Source of the DNA: Curvularia sp. ZM96
Lineage: Eukaryota > Ascomycota > Dothideomycetes > Pleosporales > Pleosporaceae
NCBI GenBank assembly: GCA_022457065.1
Contig: JAJGBQ010000005.1
Location: 1,116,001 to 1,180,000, forward strand
Length of the DNA: 64,000 nucleotides
Direction of reading: 5' to 3'
A program made the translations under genes and the position numbers. Shown in pieces: positions 11,907 to 22,698 of this stretch (position 1 is its first letter; each line of letters starts with the position of its first letter). Below the pieces are notes generated by a model. That model was given only the letters and a program-made list of their open reading frames with translations, did no database searches and was not told where the DNA came from.

Positions 11907-14122
11907 GGCGATATATAGTTGAGAAGGAAGTATGGGTGGAGACGAATGATTAATAAGCCTGAGTTGAGCTATAGTTGATGCGCAGATGGATGTACGTGCA
12001 TCAAGTAATAAAGAAATAAGATAGTGAGTCGTGGCAGAGAAATGGCGGCACGGCGCTAAGCGACAAGGGTCTGAGCACGATACTAGGCACCAGGATTAGA
12101 GTGGCACAGTGGGCGAGTGAATGCGACATCGTCTTCTTCTCTATTACATGTTGGCATTGTAGCACACATAAATCTATGCTTAGTACCTCATAGTATGTTT
12201 TAGTGATCCAAATGTTTGTTTCTTGATGAAACTATGTGCAATCACAAGCCCGGTCAACCTGGTAAGCATAGTATGCACGCATGGTCATTGAAGACGCCTG
12301 GTCACAAGGTGCGGTTGAAGCAGCCTTTGCTTTCCAACACTATTACATGAGGTCAGATACCTCGAAGCAAGTAGCAGTGGAGTAAGGTGTAGCCCCTTCC
12401 TGAGACGCCAGATTCTAAGGACATCGCGATGCTCTTCAAATGTTTAGCAATCAGAGATGCCCTATGGCTATACTAGTGGTTGGAATAACCTTTAATGTTG
12501 CATACTATTGAGAACAGCACCCGTCTGAGTGACACTGTTCGCAATCTCGGGCACTGCTGGATTTGGGCTTGAAAGGAAAGTTAGGAATAGAGAATTTCGT
12601 CCAGTCGTGCATGAATAGAGCGTTTTCGATATTACCATTGGACGAGTTTGCTCTTTGAGACGAAGGAGTAACAACGTCACACTTCCGTTCGTTTGCAACA
12701 AAGTGAACTCTTCGATAGGTATCTCGATGGGACCAGGGACTACTGTTGAAACAATTTCTGTTTGGTAGTGTTTCCGCATCTGAAATCAAGATTAGCGAGG
12801 CTTTGGAAGGTATAGGTGAAGCTAGACTCTGCGATGAGTAGCTATCTGGACAACAAGAAAATCGACTGGAGTGTAGAAGGCCGAAATCAGTTTGCGTTGA
12901 CATATATCCTGGCAAAAGGTCTACCTATGCTCATACACTGGTCATATTCTAATGTGTTGGTCTAGCAGCAATGAGTGACTTCGCAAAGCTGTTGATCTTC
13001 CGATCTAAAAGATTCTGTAAATATCGGATGTAAGCGGTCATTTGACAACAAACTATGTTCATACCTGATATAGTCTGGATTTTTCAAGGTTGCCATGCAA
13101 AACAGTTCCTAGTTCGCGGACGAATCCAGTTGGAGAATGAGCCTCTACCGGAAAAACAAGGTAGTCAGAAACATGGATTCGAGGTCTAGGACTCTATCAT
13201 GGTCCTTTTAGAACTGATCGCCTGGAACTAGGGAAAGGTCCACACGCAGCTCATGAGAACCGGTAATGTGCATACCTGCCTGTTCACAGTAATTACCAGC
13301 ATCTGGTTTCATCCATGATTCACATGACCTCAAACCTAGAACATCTTCCGTGTCTAGGTTTAGCACGAAGGCAGTTGTCTACACGAAGTGACATCAGCAC
13401 AACTCTACTATTGAAGCTGGTGGAAAGATATGCTATAGAGTGTGGTCGAGCACGTCCACGTAATTCATCGACTATGATAGATCTTGCTCAAGGCAGTGGA
13501 GTTCAAGAAGGATGCTCTGAGGATTGGCGGACGAGGCACCATTTCATACGCAGCAGTAATAGTTATTCCCAACCATGCCATACGTGAGGCTAAGTGAAGA
13601 AGGAAGAGGTGTGCAAAACACCATGGATATTGTTGGCGAGATGTATCGCAATCTGCTCATTTCGCTTTTCAACGACTACAACTATCTCCATCGACATGAC
13701 GATGCGGACCAGAATGAAGCGTTTGAAGATTATGCATCGAGCTGGTTGGACTAGGTTGAAGCTGACGGAGAGTATTCATTGAATAGCTAGGGATATCTTG
13801 GGGAAAAAGCAGAGTCGCAAACGATACGTGCGGACCGCCTGGTAAAGATTTTGGCAAAGAAATGGTAAGGCAGTGGACTAGTGAGTCCTTCATCTTTCAG
13901 TTACTCAAAGCAGTATGTGTAGGATGTGAGATAGACTCTACTGGAGAAGTGCACAAAGAGGTCTCGTTCAATGATTCGAATAGTGAGCCTTTTGATAAAG
14001 CTGATATAAAATTATATCTATTCATCTATCTAAGGTTTTATAAAAGATATTCAGGAGTTTGTTTAGCTCCAAGCGTCATGATCTTTCTCCCATCTAACTA
14101 CAAAATCTCCCACTGATGCTAA
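11907..14122. other. Gene-poor stretch with decayed coding remnants
   Basis: No intact gene is supported. Between about 12490 and 12915 (minus) and 13500 and 13900 (plus), several short frames with protein-like composition shift into one another and are cut by stops, which suggests gene remains. It borders the left end of the metabolite cluster. Confidence 0.4.
13575..13754 (+). pseudogene. Short ORF, possible gene remnant
   Basis: An ATG-started frame of 59 residues has acidic, protein-like composition (for example LLISLFNDYNYLHRHDDAD) and stops at a TAG. The frame just upstream (about 13495-13612) also reads like coding sequence (VEFKKDALRIGG) but in another phase. I read the pair as a frame-shifted, stop-bearing remnant. 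A tiny intact gene is possible; no family is recognised. Confidence 0.3.
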
Positions 14123-15976
14123 TTAAGGAGCGGTCACCTGGTAGCCATCATCGGTGTGTGTTCCATTCATGTTGCATTCCGCATTTGCTTCTCTCAGAGT
14201 GTCAATGACAACGCTGTACAAGCGCCCAGATCGAATCGACTCGTAGACACGTGTATTGTAAAGTCCCATGCTGGGAGTGACACCGTCGGGCCTGGCGGCC
14301 TCGGTCGATGCCAATTGAGCCTCTCCCAGGAAGGGGATACCCAGGTCCCTGCGAATGAAGTGGTACATCCGCCGCGAGGCCAGGCCTATGTAAGGAGTCG
14401 CTTCAGGTGGGCTGTTGTCCTTGTTCCGACCCTCAATCTCGATGGTGCGCAAGTCGAGAGCCTGACAAACTGCCAGAAGGTGGGCCGAGGCAATCTGGGA
14501 GAGCACGTCAACAGCTTCGAGCGTATAGCGCGCGGATACGAGAGCCAGAGAGTTGAGGGCCTGATTGCCCATCTCAGCCGTCTGGACGTGGGACCCGACA
14601 GGGTTGGCCAAGAATCCCAGCTCCGAGGTCAGGGCTGCAATGACAACGTCCAGACCCTTGAACAGGAAGGAGTCGTTGGCGTTGTCGGAGCAGAGGTTAG
14701 GCGGCAGCCCCCAGCTGGTGGCCGGATTGATCATCTCGGTGCATTGTGTGAAAAGCATACGGCCGATGCTCTGCAGGCCCTGGCGAAGCTTTTCGACTGC
14801 CGATGTAACGGCGCGGGCCTGGAAGTTGCCGCCATGGAACACGCGGCCCGTGCCTGCGTCGATCAGTGGGTTGTCCGTTACTGAATTGAGTTCGACCGTC
14901 AGCTGGTCGTAGGCGAGGCCAAAGTCTTCGAGAACGGGACCAATCCACTGGCTGGCGGTACGCAGCGAGTAGCGATCCTGGCGCAGAGTTGCCTCAACCT
15001 GGCTATCGTGTCGATTGAGCAGCTTGGACCCGCTCAGGAACGCTTTGATGGTGCGGGCACTATCAACCTGGCCCGGATGCGGCCGCACGCGCGCGATGAA
15101 GGCCTCGAAGCTCTCGTCACTACCCCGTAGTGCCTCAACGCTCATGGCCGTCAGGACCTGCGACAGCGTCGCTAGGTGAAGCGATTCATGGGCTGCGAGG
15201 GCCGCCACGCCGGCTGACACAGCCGTGCCGTTGACAATGGCAAGGCCCTCTTTCGCATGCAGACGGATGGGTGCAATGCCCGCTTCTGCAAGTGCTACGT
15301 CACCCCTCTTGACACTTCGGCCGCCCTCGACATCCCGCGTGCCGCTGAAGGCGGTAGCCGATGGCTTGCCTTGCATTAGGGCTCCAATCCATGCGAGTGC
15401 ACTGAGATCCCCTGATGCTGAAATGCTCCCACGGATAGGTATGCGTGGCACGACGTCCTTGTTGAGCAGGCTGCGTAGTGATTCCGCGATGTCGACCCGG
15501 ATTCCAGAGGCGCCGCCGGCAAGTGAATTCAAGCGGATAAGCATCGACGCCCTCACCCAGGCCTCAGGCATGCAGGTGGCCGCAAGTGGGTCGTTGAGCG
15601 GGAGAGGAACACCTTGTTGTTGCTCTTGCTTGCCGTCGGCTACGATTCCGCATGTCAGGTGACTGATGAGGCTTTGCTGCACCCGGTCAACATCGTTGGA
15701 GCGGGCATCAGCGCTGCCCCCAAATCCTGTATTGACACCGTAGATGACTTCGCCCTGGGCAAGCTTCTCTGCGATGATCTTGCTGCACTCTTCGATGGAT
15801 GCCACGGACTCCGGGGTGAGCTCCACGTGTGCTAGCTGTCTTGACACGGCAACGACGTCAGCAATGCTCAGCTCTCCTCCGCTGACGGCCACCTTGGCTT
15901 TGCCTGGCAACAAAGCATTGCGTTGCTGCGATAGCACCAAGTCCGTGAATGTGCGTGCTGAAGTCGACATGTTCAT
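14123..15976 (-). CDS. Aromatic amino acid ammonia-lyase (PAL/TAL-like, MIO enzyme)
   Basis: Aromatic amino acid ammonia-lyase of 617 residues, no intron. It would deaminate Phe or Tyr to cinnamate or p-coumarate and release ammonia. The MIO prosthetic group forms from Ala187-Ser188-Gly189 in SISASGDLSALAWIG. Tyr79 in VIYGVNTGFGG is the catalytic loop tyrosine. LTVELNSVTDNPLID and NCSDNANDS-type helices complete the lyase fold. In the selectivity helix, SLISHLTCGI places His106-Leu107 where yeast PAL/TAL has His-Gln and plant PAL has Phe-Leu, so substrate preference is open. At 617 residues it is shorter than most fungal PALs (about 700). The open frame extends upstream, but the first ATG codons are at 15976 and 15970. 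It lies at the edge of the cluster, on the same strand as the P450. The coding sequence is visibly GC-rich next to AT-richer flanks. Confidence 0.92.
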   Translation of the reverse strand: MNMSTSARTFTDLVLSQQRNALLPGKAKVAVSGGELSIADVVAVSRQLAHVELTPESVASIEECSKIIAEKLAQGEVIYGVNTGFGGSADARSNDVDRVQQSLISHLTCGIVADGKQEQQQGVPLPLNDPLAATCMPEAWVRASMLIRLNSLAGGASGIRVDIAESLRSLLNKDVVPRIPIRGSISASGDLSALAWIGALMQGKPSATAFSGTRDVEGGRSVKRGDVALAEAGIAPIRLHAKEGLAIVNGTAVSAGVAALAAHESLHLATLSQVLTAMSVEALRGSDESFEAFIARVRPHPGQVDSARTIKAFLSGSKLLNRHDSQVEATLRQDRYSLRTASQWIGPVLEDFGLAYDQLTVELNSVTDNPLIDAGTGRVFHGGNFQARAVTSAVEKLRQGLQSIGRMLFTQCTEMINPATSWGLPPNLCSDNANDSFLFKGLDVVIAALTSELGFLANPVGSHVQTAEMGNQALNSLALVSARYTLEAVDVLSQIASAHLLAVCQALDLRTIEIEGRNKDNSPPEATPYIGLASRRMYHFIRRDLGIPFLGEAQLASTEAARPDGVTPSMGLYNTRVYESIRSGRLYSVVIDTLREANAECNMNGTHTDDGYQVTAP

Positions 15977-16819
15977 CCAGAAAGCGATGCTCGCGTTCAG
16001 AAACAAGGCAGTTGAAGAGGCGGTGGATGAAAGTATCTTGTTGCTGGAACATGGCAAGTCGTGCCTTCTTATACTGTGAAAGCCCTCAGTAACCAGACAG
16101 GTGTTTCTGCCATGTCCTACACTTAACACACCGAGGGCAACATTCCCAAACCCCAACTAAGCCAGCGAGGGTAAGATTCCCAAAATGTCGCCCACGCCAC
16201 GCTCAGCGGGTGCTGCAGTCATCCCCTCACCAGAGTCTCTTGAGGCGCTATCTCTCGCCTTCCAAGGCATTTTGCAACCTGCCCTTCACACATCTAATTC
16301 ACCGAAATGCAAATTACATGCAGGGCAATGTAGATACACAACACCATATGCACGTCAGAGGTTACGCGTTCCTCGGGGCAACTACGAATTTTACTTGCCA
16401 TCATTAATCCCGAACCTGGAGAATGCATAACTAGATCCAAATAGGCAAGGAAAGGGTTAACCACTAACCAGGCTGTGGGATCTGAACGCCATAATTATGC
16501 ACTGCAATGTATCTTGCCATACAGCGAGGTAAAAAGAACCACACCGTGTACTGTCTTGGCAATCGTCCAAAAAAAAAGTCCAACATGTTATTGTAAGAAG
16601 TAAGCTTATGGCTAGTGCCACACTCACATTATCAAAACTGAAAATCTGTTACAATGTGTTTTCTTTTCAGGAAATATGCCTAGCTACTCAGCAGAATTCT
16701 ACATCTAATGTTTTTTTTTTCGAGTATCTCCAATGTTTTCTTCGAGTATCTATAAGTTTCTCCCTATTTGCCAAATTGTTCCAAGCACATGCCCGAACTT
16801 CCGTTAAGATACGACGACC
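15977..16819. other. Upstream region of the ammonia-lyase gene
   Basis: This spacer lies between two minus-strand genes. It holds the lyase promoter and the 3' region of the P450 gene. Poly-T/A tracts lie near 16570 and 16712. I see no gene. Confidence 0.5.
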
Positions 16820-18549
16820 TCAGTTCGCCCCAAATGTAGAGAACGAGGCCTCGTACTTCGACGCTTCCTCCTCAATAAGTGCTGCGTGCCGGGCACTGCG
16901 AACAGTGGCCTTTACGGGGAATGGCTCGTTCAGCGATTGGTGGTTGAGAATCTTGTTGTCAACCGGCCCATTCTGCAAAGAAAAAATCTGTATGTCAGCC
17001 ATATATTCGTCATTCGTAGAGTAATTGAGGAAAATGGGGATGCATACCGGAGTCAACTCAAAGCAATAGACTAATCGCGCAAATGCAATGAACAAAGCTT
17101 GCTCCGCGACCTTCCAGCCGACGCAGATTCGACGACCGCCTCCAAATCCCCAGAAGTTAGGCACCTTCTTGTCGTCACCCGAACCACCAGGCATCCATCT
17201 CTCGGGTCGGAAATCGTTCGCATTTTCGAACTCGTTCGACAGCCCAATCGAGTTTATGAGAAAGCTTGTGCCTGCGGGAATCGTGTATCCGTTAAACTCT
17301 AGATCTTCAGTGAGCTGATGAGGCGGAACAATGGGCACGGTTGGTCGCCAGCGGAGAACCTCTTTGATCATGGCCGCGATATATGGCATTTCTGGTAGAT
17401 CAGACATTTCGGGGAGCCGAAGTGATTCACCGTTTGTGCACACACGATCCGCCTCCTGGCGTGCTCGTGCCTGGACTTCTGGGTTGGTGATTATGGCCAT
17501 GATGAAGACGTTGATGGTCATGCGTGTATTGTCCCCGCCGGCGGCCATGACCGACGTTGCCAGGTACATGGCCTCTTCATCATCTCCAGTGTACTTCATG
17601 TCCGGGTGCAGAAGAACGTCGCGCACGAACGAGGGCGGCGCCGAACCATCAGTCACTGCGGCTCGGACAGGCGTCCACCAATCCTGGAAGACGCGGCGGT
17701 GGAATGCGCCCATCTGGGCCCAGAACTTCCGCCAGGGCTGTAGGAATTTGGGGAGCTTGCTAAATGCAGGGAAGAAATCCACATAACTTTGATTAATGGC
17801 CGTGACAAACTCGATCGTGACACGCTGGTAGTCATCAAGCTCAGCTTTTGTCTTGTTCAGTGGGTAGCCCATGACGATCCGGTATAAAACCGAAGTCGCA
17901 TAGCGGTAGTTGTGAGCAAACCATAGGTTGGGTTCACGAAGGTATCGGCGCAACATGTCGACGCTCTCGAGCTGCTGCATGCCCGCATACACCTTGAGGT
18001 TCGACCCGCTGAGCAACTGATGCATCACACGACGTCCCTCTCGCCATTCTTCCTCTTGCCGAATCACCGTGCGCTTTCCGTTGCTCACCAGGCCGCTCGC
18101 AATGGGCATATAGGGTCGCTCATTGGTAACCTTTCCTCGCTTGGCGATGATTTCCGAGACGACGCGGTCAGAGTTGAGCACTACCCATGTTCTTGATCCC
18201 ATGTGTAGCGTTGTCATTTCACCATACGGGAGCAGGGAGGCCAGCTGCAGAATGTTTTGGTTAGTGAAATGTGCATACATTGGAGCAGTGAGTTTCTTTC
18301 AAAACTAACCCATTTGTTGAATGCAAGGGCGCCGCCGCGACGGGCTTGCATCATTTGTGGGAGGTTACCCAAAACCGGCACGCCTGCCGGTCCTGGTGGC
18401 ATTGCCCATCTCTTCCTTTTGCCAGGAGAGTATTTCAAATCGGTAGGTTTCAAGGAATAGATAAGGAGTGCCGCACAGGTGCCGCATATAGCGAGAAAGA
18501 ATCCAAGATAGCTGTAGTACGGGCTGCCAATTGGATACATGATAGACAT
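16820..18549 (-). CDS. Cytochrome P450 monooxygenase
   Basis: Microsomal cytochrome P450 of 529 residues in three exons: 18549-18310, 18244-17048 and 16972-16820, all joined in phase 0. An N-terminal membrane anchor (YLGFFLAICGTCAALLIY) is followed by the proline hinge MPPGPAGVPVLGNLP. The I-helix oxygen-binding motif is AGGDNT, the K-helix ExxR is KEVLRWRP, the PERF-like segment is DFRPERWMP, and the heme loop is FWGFGGGRRICVG with Cys454 as thiolate ligand. The overall pattern resembles the fungal group annotated as O-methylsterigmatocystin oxidoreductase-like or phenylacetate-hydroxylase-like enzymes. In this cluster it may hydroxylate the aromatic acid made by the neighbouring ammonia-lyase, or a later prenylated intermediate; this is inference. 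Confidence 0.93.
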
Positions 18550-19100
18550 TCAACGATTTGGAACTGAGAGATAGAGTTGAAAATCCTGCTACGTTTTGAT
18601 CTTGGGAGCAGTGAGAAGGAAGACATGCGAGAGATATTATTCTCCCACAAAGGAGCCAAAATCCTTCCTAGGAGCTCGCGCTTGGCAGGAACGTCGGCAA
18701 GTGTAATTGTTGCCGGTTAAGATTATGCATGTGTGGCAGAAACATTACCGCAAGGCAACTCGTGAACGATCCCCGCTCGAGGCAACACAAGTGGATCAAA
18801 CAGTACAGGTACTAACCCAGGTTGGAAAAAGAGACAACAGTGTATGTAACCAGCGAGCCGTCCCCGCGGGGCTAGGCTTCAGACTTGCTGACTTTATGTT
18901 GACGAAATTTCATTTTGCAACAGAATGAAAATGTGTGGCAAAAAGGATGAAGGAAATGTTAACTCTATATAAGATCCTCAATACCTGTAACCCTCACTGC
19001 GGCAACGCAACAAACCTCCTTATTGTAGCCCTTTGCAAATCTGGTGATATCTCCCTAAACTCAGTCTCCTAAAGGGTGAAAAGGTAAATGAAAACGTATA
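18550..19100. other. Upstream region of the P450 gene
   Basis: Promoter of the P450 and 3' region of the regulator gene, both minus strand. No gene is seen. Confidence 0.5.
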
Positions 19101-20873
19101 CTATACAAAGCTAGGAATAATCAGACATTGGCTAATCACTGAGGAGAGCCTCTCGTGATAGCTCATGTTGTGATTCCCATTTGCGAGGTCATCTTGGGCC
19201 CAGGTAGCCTCCAATATTCTCTTGAAATAATTCCAAGATCGCGATGAGCTCATTCTCTCACTTTGGAAAATGACATCGAGGACAATGGCCCTCTGCTCAT
19301 CCGTTTGCGCCTCACAACCAATGATGTAAACAGGAAATTGCGGTTTACACCCAGAGCACAACTGGGCCAGTATGGAAAAGGCCTTGTCGATGTGTCCTTG
19401 CATTCTGACAGGGTTAGGTTCGATTATGTCTTCCAGGCTTCGGTTTAAAAACAACAAAATAGCAAGCTGATACAGCTGCATCACCAACCTCGTATCATGA
19501 TCATCTGCTGGGCCTGCTTTTGAAATGGGCAGGCTTCTTATGCGCCAGTCTAGAAGCGCTAAAAATCCTTTGAAATCTTCCACATGATCATCATGGGTTG
19601 CTGATGAAAATGTTCCACTGCAAGAAGATATTGTGTTGCATACTTCCGACAGCAGATTCAGCATGGAAGACAAAGGCTGTGGTAACCTAGATACCTGCGA
19701 ACATGTCTTAGTTTCCAGAACCAATAATCAATCGTATAGCAAGTCGCACAGGTTTTGCGAGTTGTGCTCATTACGTACCTGTGAACAGAGGTCTGTTAAG
19801 CTCGTCGAGGGGAGCTCTGAGGACAAGACTAGTTCTCTTTTCGAGTGCAGCAATGAAAAACGAGCAAGCACATCGAAGTAGTGTACCCAGTCCAACAGCA
19901 TGGCCATGTCCTCCGAGCTCTGGCCGAGCTCGCACAGTGATTCGATAGAGGAGTAGGCATCGAGGACGGTCTTGACACTACCGAGATAAAACGTCCATTG
20001 GTCCGAAGTGCAGGACGACTGATGGACCTCAAACGAACAGAGCAGCATCCCTGCAGCAGTATGTTGCATGGTCGCTTTCGCATCTGGATCTGGTGCTGCC
20101 GCCAAACCTTCCGCCAAGCTTCGTAGGGCAGCGTTCTTGAGCTCCAAAGCTTGGGATTGTAAACCGTAGCGGTGGAGTGATGCGAACGCTAACAGCGCTT
20201 GGAGCACTGCCGAAGTCATCACCCTGGTCTTCCCCACGCCCTGCATCTCCTGCAGGGCGATTCGGACCAGCATAGTCCCGACAGTAGGGCCGTCGTGGCC
20301 AAACGTAGCAAGCGAAGCGGACGCTACACAGCAAACTGTACATGATCTCATCAGTACTCCATTCATTCCCCTGTTACAACGCACTTATCGCAACTTACAG
20401 TATTCCAATAGGGCTTTGTCAACGGTCTTTAACTTGCATGGATTCCATGAAACTGGAACACCAAGCAAAGACATATTGCGCACCGGAGGAGTAGAGCTTT
20501 CTGTCAAACTATGATGCAGCTCGATATCCCAATTCGACATGTGAACGAACCTTGCATTTGAGATCTTACCCGCCAGAGGAGGCGACGAAGATGGTGAAGG
20601 TGATTTGCATACGACAGCTCGACGGCGGTTGTTGGGACGCGGCCAGCGTAGCCTGAAGCCACGGCACCCCTGACATCTTCGGTTGGACGGCGGACATTTG
20701 CTCGAAATTGTCGTTCCCGGTTTAGCGTGATCGCAGCTGGTATTTTCACCTGATCAGGGTCAGCATCATTCTTTGCTTCTTTTCGGATATTTTCAAACTC
20801 TATGTATGAACAGTTACTTACTTTGACATGTGGCACAGCAAGTAGACGTTGTCGTTGATGTCATCATCGTCAT
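19101..20873 (-). CDS. Pathway-type transcription factor (fungal_trans_2-like) with atypical Cys-rich N-terminus
   Basis: Candidate cluster regulator of 517 residues. Four exons, 20873-20822, 20749-20399, 20335-19779 and 19694-19101, close in frame. The C-terminal part (from LLEYFCCVASASLATFG through GTMLVRIALQ, AVLQALLAFASLHRYG and LLCSFEVHQSSCTSDQW) matches the fungal-specific activation domain called Fungal_trans_2. The N-terminus is cysteine-rich: C-x2-C-x6-C in CCATCQSENTSCDHAK, then KCPPSNRRCQGC. This resembles a Zn2Cys6 cluster, but the usual spacing is disturbed, and where the last cysteine is expected there is Trp (RGFRLRW). Either it is a divergent or degenerate zinc cluster, or the first intron is placed differently. 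It sits inside the cluster and diverges from the cupin gene, so pathway-specific control is likely. Confidence 0.75.
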
Positions 20874-22698
20874 CTTATCTTCCCGAATGGTTGTATCATG
20901 CAGTTAGCCGTAGGTGAGCAGTAGCCGGAAGTACGGGCCCAGTGAACTGTCACATGTGCGGAGGTACCGAGAGTATGGCTAAAAGTGAAAGTGAGGTGAT
21001 TATTCTCAAGGTGGTATATGTAGATACCCAATGCAACAATTGAAGACAACCAGACTAGTTGAGTTGTGGTCCCGAAACTTCCAGGTTCTCAGAGCAGACC
21101 AATACTATCATCACACGGGCAATTAATTGATGAGTGGGTCTCCGTGGCGGTCTCGGAATAGCCCGCGAAGAAAGATTTGAATAAGAAGATAACCTGTTGA
21201 GCGGGTTATCTGAAACATAAAGAAGAAAGCAGGAGACACTTGGTTGCCTTGACCCCTGCAACCAATAATCGGACTGTATTTGGGTATTTTCAGGTTCAAC
21301 GTCGGTGCATGAGCACAGGTACCGAAGATTAGGCTGAGAACTATGTGCTTACTAGTTTCTAGGCATTGAAGACTAGTCTTAGGCGAGATTCCTTTGAGAA
21401 AACAACGTAACATTCAATCTAACAGCGAGCCTGATGTGAGGCTGAACGGCAAACCTGCTAGAACCTTCCAGTCAATACTGGCGTGAACTATACATGGTTG
21501 AATATCTATTCTCCTTTGGGTAATTGGCGTATTATGAGCTGAATTATGCCAATGTACGCTTTTGTCTGAAGTACGTCAGTAGAGGTTTACGCGACACACA
21601 CAAGGTCGACTTAGTGCCGTGGAACAATTAACTTTTACCCTGCAGCATTAGCCGAGGAAAGATGGGACGGGTACCGGGGAAACACCCACGAAAGCCGTGA
21701 ATGCCGCGCATCCCCGGCGTACTAAACAGCATCCGAACTGGCGTAAACCCTGCAAACTTTTCGTATACGGAAGTGGGGCGCTCTCTCGCAGGCAAGCAGA
21801 TATTCCAATCCATTGTTATCGCTGCTTTCGAGCATATTCCACCCTGGGAGGCCTAATTCTCATGTTTGCCACTATCATGCGTCACCTGCCTATACGACAG
21901 GACTCCACAGCCGTCTAGCCCGCGGGATGGGCCGCACGATGAGCCGCAGGATCAATCACACCCCACCTTTCCACGCAAACATGTGCCGAAACCTTACTCA
22001 TGCACAGACGTGGCAGCTCACGTTGTTTCTGCTTCCAGAGTTTTGGTCGAGTTAATACTCGATGCGGAAAGGTTCCTGTAATTCACAACGTGCGGGTTAC
22101 TGCGATCGGCATCACCCTTGTTCTCCTTCTAAAGATCATCGTTGCGTGCGAGATCGAGTTGATTTGGTTGGTAGCTACTAAATTATCGATAGAGCCGGCC
22201 TCGAGTGCTACGCAAGCATATCTCGTGCGGCTGATTAGTTTGTTTCCCTGTCATAGCACTCACGGGTAAGGGCTCCGATTCACACATAAATCAACACATG
22301 ATCTAAGGTGATGTTGGTCCTGCCCTGGAGAGACTTGCTGATCGGACGAGCATGGAGGTTATTCCAGTCGGATCAACAAGCCTTGTCGTATCCGGGGAAG
22401 ACTTGGCAATGTGCCGGGTTTCTGCGGTAGTTGTAGCGGCAATGCAAGTGAGACGACTAGGCAGGTTTGGGGTAACATTCCGGTGTGTCGTCTGATGCAT
22501 ACAGATAGCTTAGTAGTCATTAGCAAAGAAAACTTCCATGTCAACAGATGCAACGCTACACAGCTGTCAGCGACACAGATTCCATAATAGAAATAACCCA
22601 CCTAGACACTAAGACTCAGCTTCGCTGCAACTTATAACTAGCTCATTTTTTAGGGTTTCCTTCAGTCGTCATACACTATTTTTTGATTATTTCACAAG
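20874..22698. other. Long divergent spacer between regulator and cupin gene
   Basis: This is a 1.8-kb region with no supported gene; its small open frames lack motifs. It must hold the promoters of the regulator (left, minus) and the cupin gene (right, plus), although a shared promoter is unlikely at this length. Confidence 0.45.

Noticed and set aside
12492..12915. Minus-strand gene with overlapping frames of 95 and 136 residues
   Set aside because: The two frames overlap, neither has a recognisable motif, and no splice join links them convincingly.
14156..14884. 242-residue plus-strand open frame
   Set aside because: It lies entirely antisense to the ammonia-lyase coding sequence, whose GC-rich codons keep the other strand open. 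It has no motif.
15977..16156. N-terminal extension of the ammonia-lyase
   Set aside because: The frame is open, but there is no ATG upstream of 15976 and the extra residues are unlike the family.
21055..22601. Gene between regulator and cupin
   Set aside because: Only short frames below 100 residues with random composition on both strands.
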